From contig CAKRKK010000107.1 in NCBI GenBank assembly GCA_934358235.1, positions 1 through 8,157 on the forward strand: 8,157 nucleotides of DNA. Reading direction: 5' to 3'. Within the stretch, counting starts at the first letter, position 1, and each line of letters opens with the position of its first letter. The position numbers and the translations under genes were made by a program. This document shows, piece by piece, positions 6,672 to 8,157 of the stretch. The stretch is from an uncultured Lachnospira sp. (GTDB lineage Bacteria > Bacillota > Clostridia > Lachnospirales > Lachnospiraceae). The notes beneath the pieces were generated by a model. It was not told the DNA's origin and ran no database searches. It saw only the letters and a program-made list of their open reading frames with translations.

Positions 6672-6699
6672 TTGTTTTTTTGTCGAAAATATTTATAAT
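6672..6699 (+). promoter_or_regulatory. Putative sigma-A promoter of the flgB flagellar operon
   Basis: A perfect -10 box TATAAT at 6694-6699 is preceded, 16 bases upstream, by the weak -35 TTGTTT at 6672-6677. The predicted start near 6706 gives a leader of about 80 bases to flgB. A second TATAAT at 6727-6732 has no good -35. No flagellar sigma-D/sigma-28 pattern (TAAA, about 15 bases, GCCGATAA) was seen. The 253-bp gap 6535-6787 holds this promoter and the codY terminator, and nothing else recognisable. Confidence 0.55.
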
Positions 6700-6787
6700 G
6701 ATAGTAAGTGTTATTATGTAAATAATTATAATATGAAGAAATATCGTGGATGATGATTACTATATCCATTATTGGAAAGGGGTATAT

Positions 6788-7180
6788 ATGAGCTCGGGAA
6801 TGTTTGGATACGTTAATGTATTAAAGGCAGCAGCGGATGCTAGTTGGACAAGAGAGGAAGTATTAACTAATAATATAGCTAATGTTGATACACCTAATTA
6901 TAAAAGACAGGATGTGGATTTTACCACTTATTTAAGGTCTGCCCTGCAGCGTACTAATGGTGGCTCATCATCACTTACTAACAGAGTTAATAATATTAAT
7001 TATAACGATATTGCAATCAGAACATATACAGACAATTCTACCCTGTCTTACAGACTTGATGGGAACAATGTTGATCTTTCAACAGAGAATGTTGAACTTG
7101 CATCTGAACAGATTAACTACAATGCACTTATAGATAGTATGAATAATGAATTTACAAGATTCAAGACGGTGCTTAAGTAG
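6788..7180 (+). CDS. flgB: Flagellar basal-body rod protein FlgB
   Basis: FlgB is a proximal rod subunit of the flagellar basal body, exported by the flagellar type III apparatus and assembled next to FliE. The 130-residue product has the usual length and both signature ends: the N-terminal rod motif NNIANVDTPNYKR at 28-40, and a C-terminal helix with LASEQINYNALIDSMNNEF that packs against the N-terminal helix in rod proteins. The middle is Ser/Thr/Asn-rich, as in the family. ATG 6788 follows AAAGGGG (6776-6782) by 5 bases. An upstream ATG at 6746 would add MDDDYYIHYWKGVY, which is not family-like and has no clear ribosome site; ATG 6800 is too far from it. It is the first gene of the rod operon. 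Confidence 0.95.
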   Translation: MSSGMFGYVNVLKAAADASWTREEVLTNNIANVDTPNYKRQDVDFTTYLRSALQRTNGGSSSLTNRVNNINYNDIAIRTYTDNSTLSYRLDGNNVDLSTENVELASEQINYNALIDSMNNEFTRFKTVLK

Positions 7181-7254
7181 CTGGTTATTGCCAGTAAGGC
7201 AATCAGCAGGGGTTATATGGAAATAAAGAATAAGAGGTAAGGAGATTTAAGCGT

Positions 7255-7761
7255 ATGTCGATGTTTACAGCATTTAATATAAGTGCATCTGGTATGACAG
7301 CACAGCAGCTAAGAACAGATGTTATATCACAGAATATTGCCAATGCGAATACAACCAGAACAAGTGACGGAACACCATATGTAAAGAAGTCAGTAGTATT
7401 TACAGAAAAGACTCTTACATCAGCACAGGCGGGGGTAAGAACCTCTGCATATTCTTCAAGATACAATACAGGAACAGGAAGCTTTGCAGATGCACTAAGA
7501 GTAGCAAGTGGTGGTATTGTTGGAGATGGAGTAAAGGTTACATCTATATATGATGATACAACAGAGGATATGAATATGGTATATGATCCTTCTCATCCGG
7601 ACGCAGATGAGAATGGATATGTTACATATCCTAATGTTAACGTTGTGCAGGAGATGACAGATTTAATAGACGCATCCCGTTCTTATGAGGCTAACATATC
7701 AGCATTTAATGCCAGCAAGAGCATGGCATCTAAGGGGCTTACGATAGGTCAGTCTTCATAA
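7255..7761 (+). CDS. flgC: Flagellar basal-body rod protein FlgC
   Basis: FlgC is another proximal rod subunit, secreted through the flagellar export gate. The 168-residue product starts with the rod signature FTAFNISASGMTAQQLR and SQNIANANTTRT (25-36) and ends with the diagnostic GYVTYPNVNVVQEM and DASRSYEANISAFNASKSM segments. It is longer than common homologues (about 134-150 residues). The excess lies in a Ser/Gly/Thr-rich middle segment around residues 55-90, probably surface-exposed. ATG 7255 lies 10 bases after AAGGAG (7239-7244); ATG 7261 would be 16 bases away. It follows flgB by 74 bp and precedes fliE by 36 bp in the same operon. Confidence 0.96.
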   Translation: MSMFTAFNISASGMTAQQLRTDVISQNIANANTTRTSDGTPYVKKSVVFTEKTLTSAQAGVRTSAYSSRYNTGTGSFADALRVASGGIVGDGVKVTSIYDDTTEDMNMVYDPSHPDADENGYVTYPNVNVVQEMTDLIDASRSYEANISAFNASKSMASKGLTIGQSS

Positions 7762-7797
7762 TAGCATTTTTATATATAGATACGGAGGAATTGTAAT

Positions 7798-8130
7798 ATG
7801 GATTTAACAACAGCGGTTAATTCGCTAGGAAACGATTATGTCAATAAGGTATCAGACCTTTTAACCAATAATAGTGTTACAGGAACAAACACATCTGATG
7901 ATTCATCATTTGATTCAATATTTAATTCCGTTTCTGGACTTTTAGACAGCACTAACTCTTATATACAGCAGGCACAGCAGGCAGAAGTGGATTATGCACT
8001 TGGCAATATGACTAACACACATGAACTTGGTGTGTATCAGCAGAAGGCTAATATAGCACTTCAGTACACAGTTGCAATAAGAGATAAAGCATTAGAAGCA
8101 TATAAAGAAATTATGAATATGCAGATATAA
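7798..8130 (+). CDS. fliE: Flagellar hook-basal body protein FliE
   Basis: FliE links the MS ring (FliF) to the proximal rod and is among the first proteins exported by the flagellar secretion apparatus. The 110-residue product has the usual length. Its N-terminal 60 residues are variable and Ser/Asn/Thr-rich. The C-terminal part is typical of the family: YALGNMTNTHELGVYQQKAN, then ALQYTVAIRDKALEAYKEIM and a terminal MNMQI. GGAGG at 7784-7788 lies 9 bases before ATG 7798. The neighbours flgC (36 bp upstream) and the presumed fliF (17 bp downstream) fit the standard Firmicute operon. Confidence 0.96.
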   Translation: MDLTTAVNSLGNDYVNKVSDLLTNNSVTGTNTSDDSSFDSIFNSVSGLLDSTNSYIQQAQQAEVDYALGNMTNTHELGVYQQKANIALQYTVAIRDKALEAYKEIMNMQI

Positions 8131-8147
8131 TTACTTAGGAGTTAATA

Positions 8148-8157
8148 ATGGCAGATA
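8148..8157 (+). CDS. fliF: 5' end of the next flagellar gene, presumably fliF (MS-ring protein)
   Basis: AGGAG at 8137-8141 is followed after 6 bases by ATG 8148 and the codons for Ala and Asp; the window then ends. The start is convincing from its ribosome site and the 17-bp gap to fliE. The identity rests only on position, since fliF normally follows fliE in Bacillus and Clostridium flagellar operons. Three codons cannot confirm it. Confidence 0.55.

Noticed and set aside
6746..6787. Upstream ATG start for flgB
   Set aside because: The added residues MDDDYYIHYWKGVY include the bases of the ribosome site for ATG 6788 and do not resemble FlgB N-termini.

Overview
The window reads as a chromosomal segment from a motile, low-GC Firmicute, most likely a clostridial Lachnospiraceae-type bacterium. 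The reasons are the AT-rich code with heavy use of ATA and AGA, strong AGGAGG-type ribosome binding sites, a CodY regulator, and the order dprA - topA - codY - flgB - flgC - fliE - (fliF). That order resembles the Bacillus/Clostridium arrangement. The organism assignment is inference from gene content, not a database match. Every complete gene is on the + strand, and no mobile element, CRISPR array, tRNA or rRNA was seen.

Layout. Bases 1-105 are the 3' end of an unidentified gene, closed by a strong compound hairpin terminator (135-200). A DNA-processing group follows: a ComM/YifB-family AAA+ ATPase (317-2077), DprA (2148-3470) and topoisomerase I (3522-5597). The gaps between them are 70 and 51 bp with no terminator, so they are probably co-transcribed. 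After a 163-bp AT-rich gap with a candidate promoter, a 12-bp dyad and a CodY-box-like sequence comes codY (5761-6534), which ends in a clear intrinsic terminator (6554-6588). A new promoter with a perfect TATAAT box then leads into the proximal-rod operon: flgB (6788-7180), flgC (7255-7761), fliE (7798-8130) and the first three codons of the next gene, expected to be fliF (8148 onward).

How the genes fit together. ComM and DprA belong to families that handle incoming single-stranded DNA in transformation (DprA loads RecA; ComM expands the D-loop). TopA relaxes negative supercoils. CodY is the GTP/branched-chain-amino-acid-responsive global regulator, which represses motility and competence in Bacillus, so its place between those two gene groups may have regulatory meaning. 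FlgB, FlgC and FliE are the proximal rod and rod-to-MS-ring adaptor proteins assembled on FliF.

The gene families are ordinary and I see no undescribed system. The features that stand out are: asparagine-rich low-complexity insertions at an interdomain position in both ComM and DprA, the latter containing a five-copy in-frame 15-bp tandem repeat; a TTG start for comM with an almost complete Shine-Dalgarno match; an apparently diverged ligand-binding half in CodY; a possible CodY self-regulatory site; and a contracted version of the Bacillus topA-codY-fla synteny.
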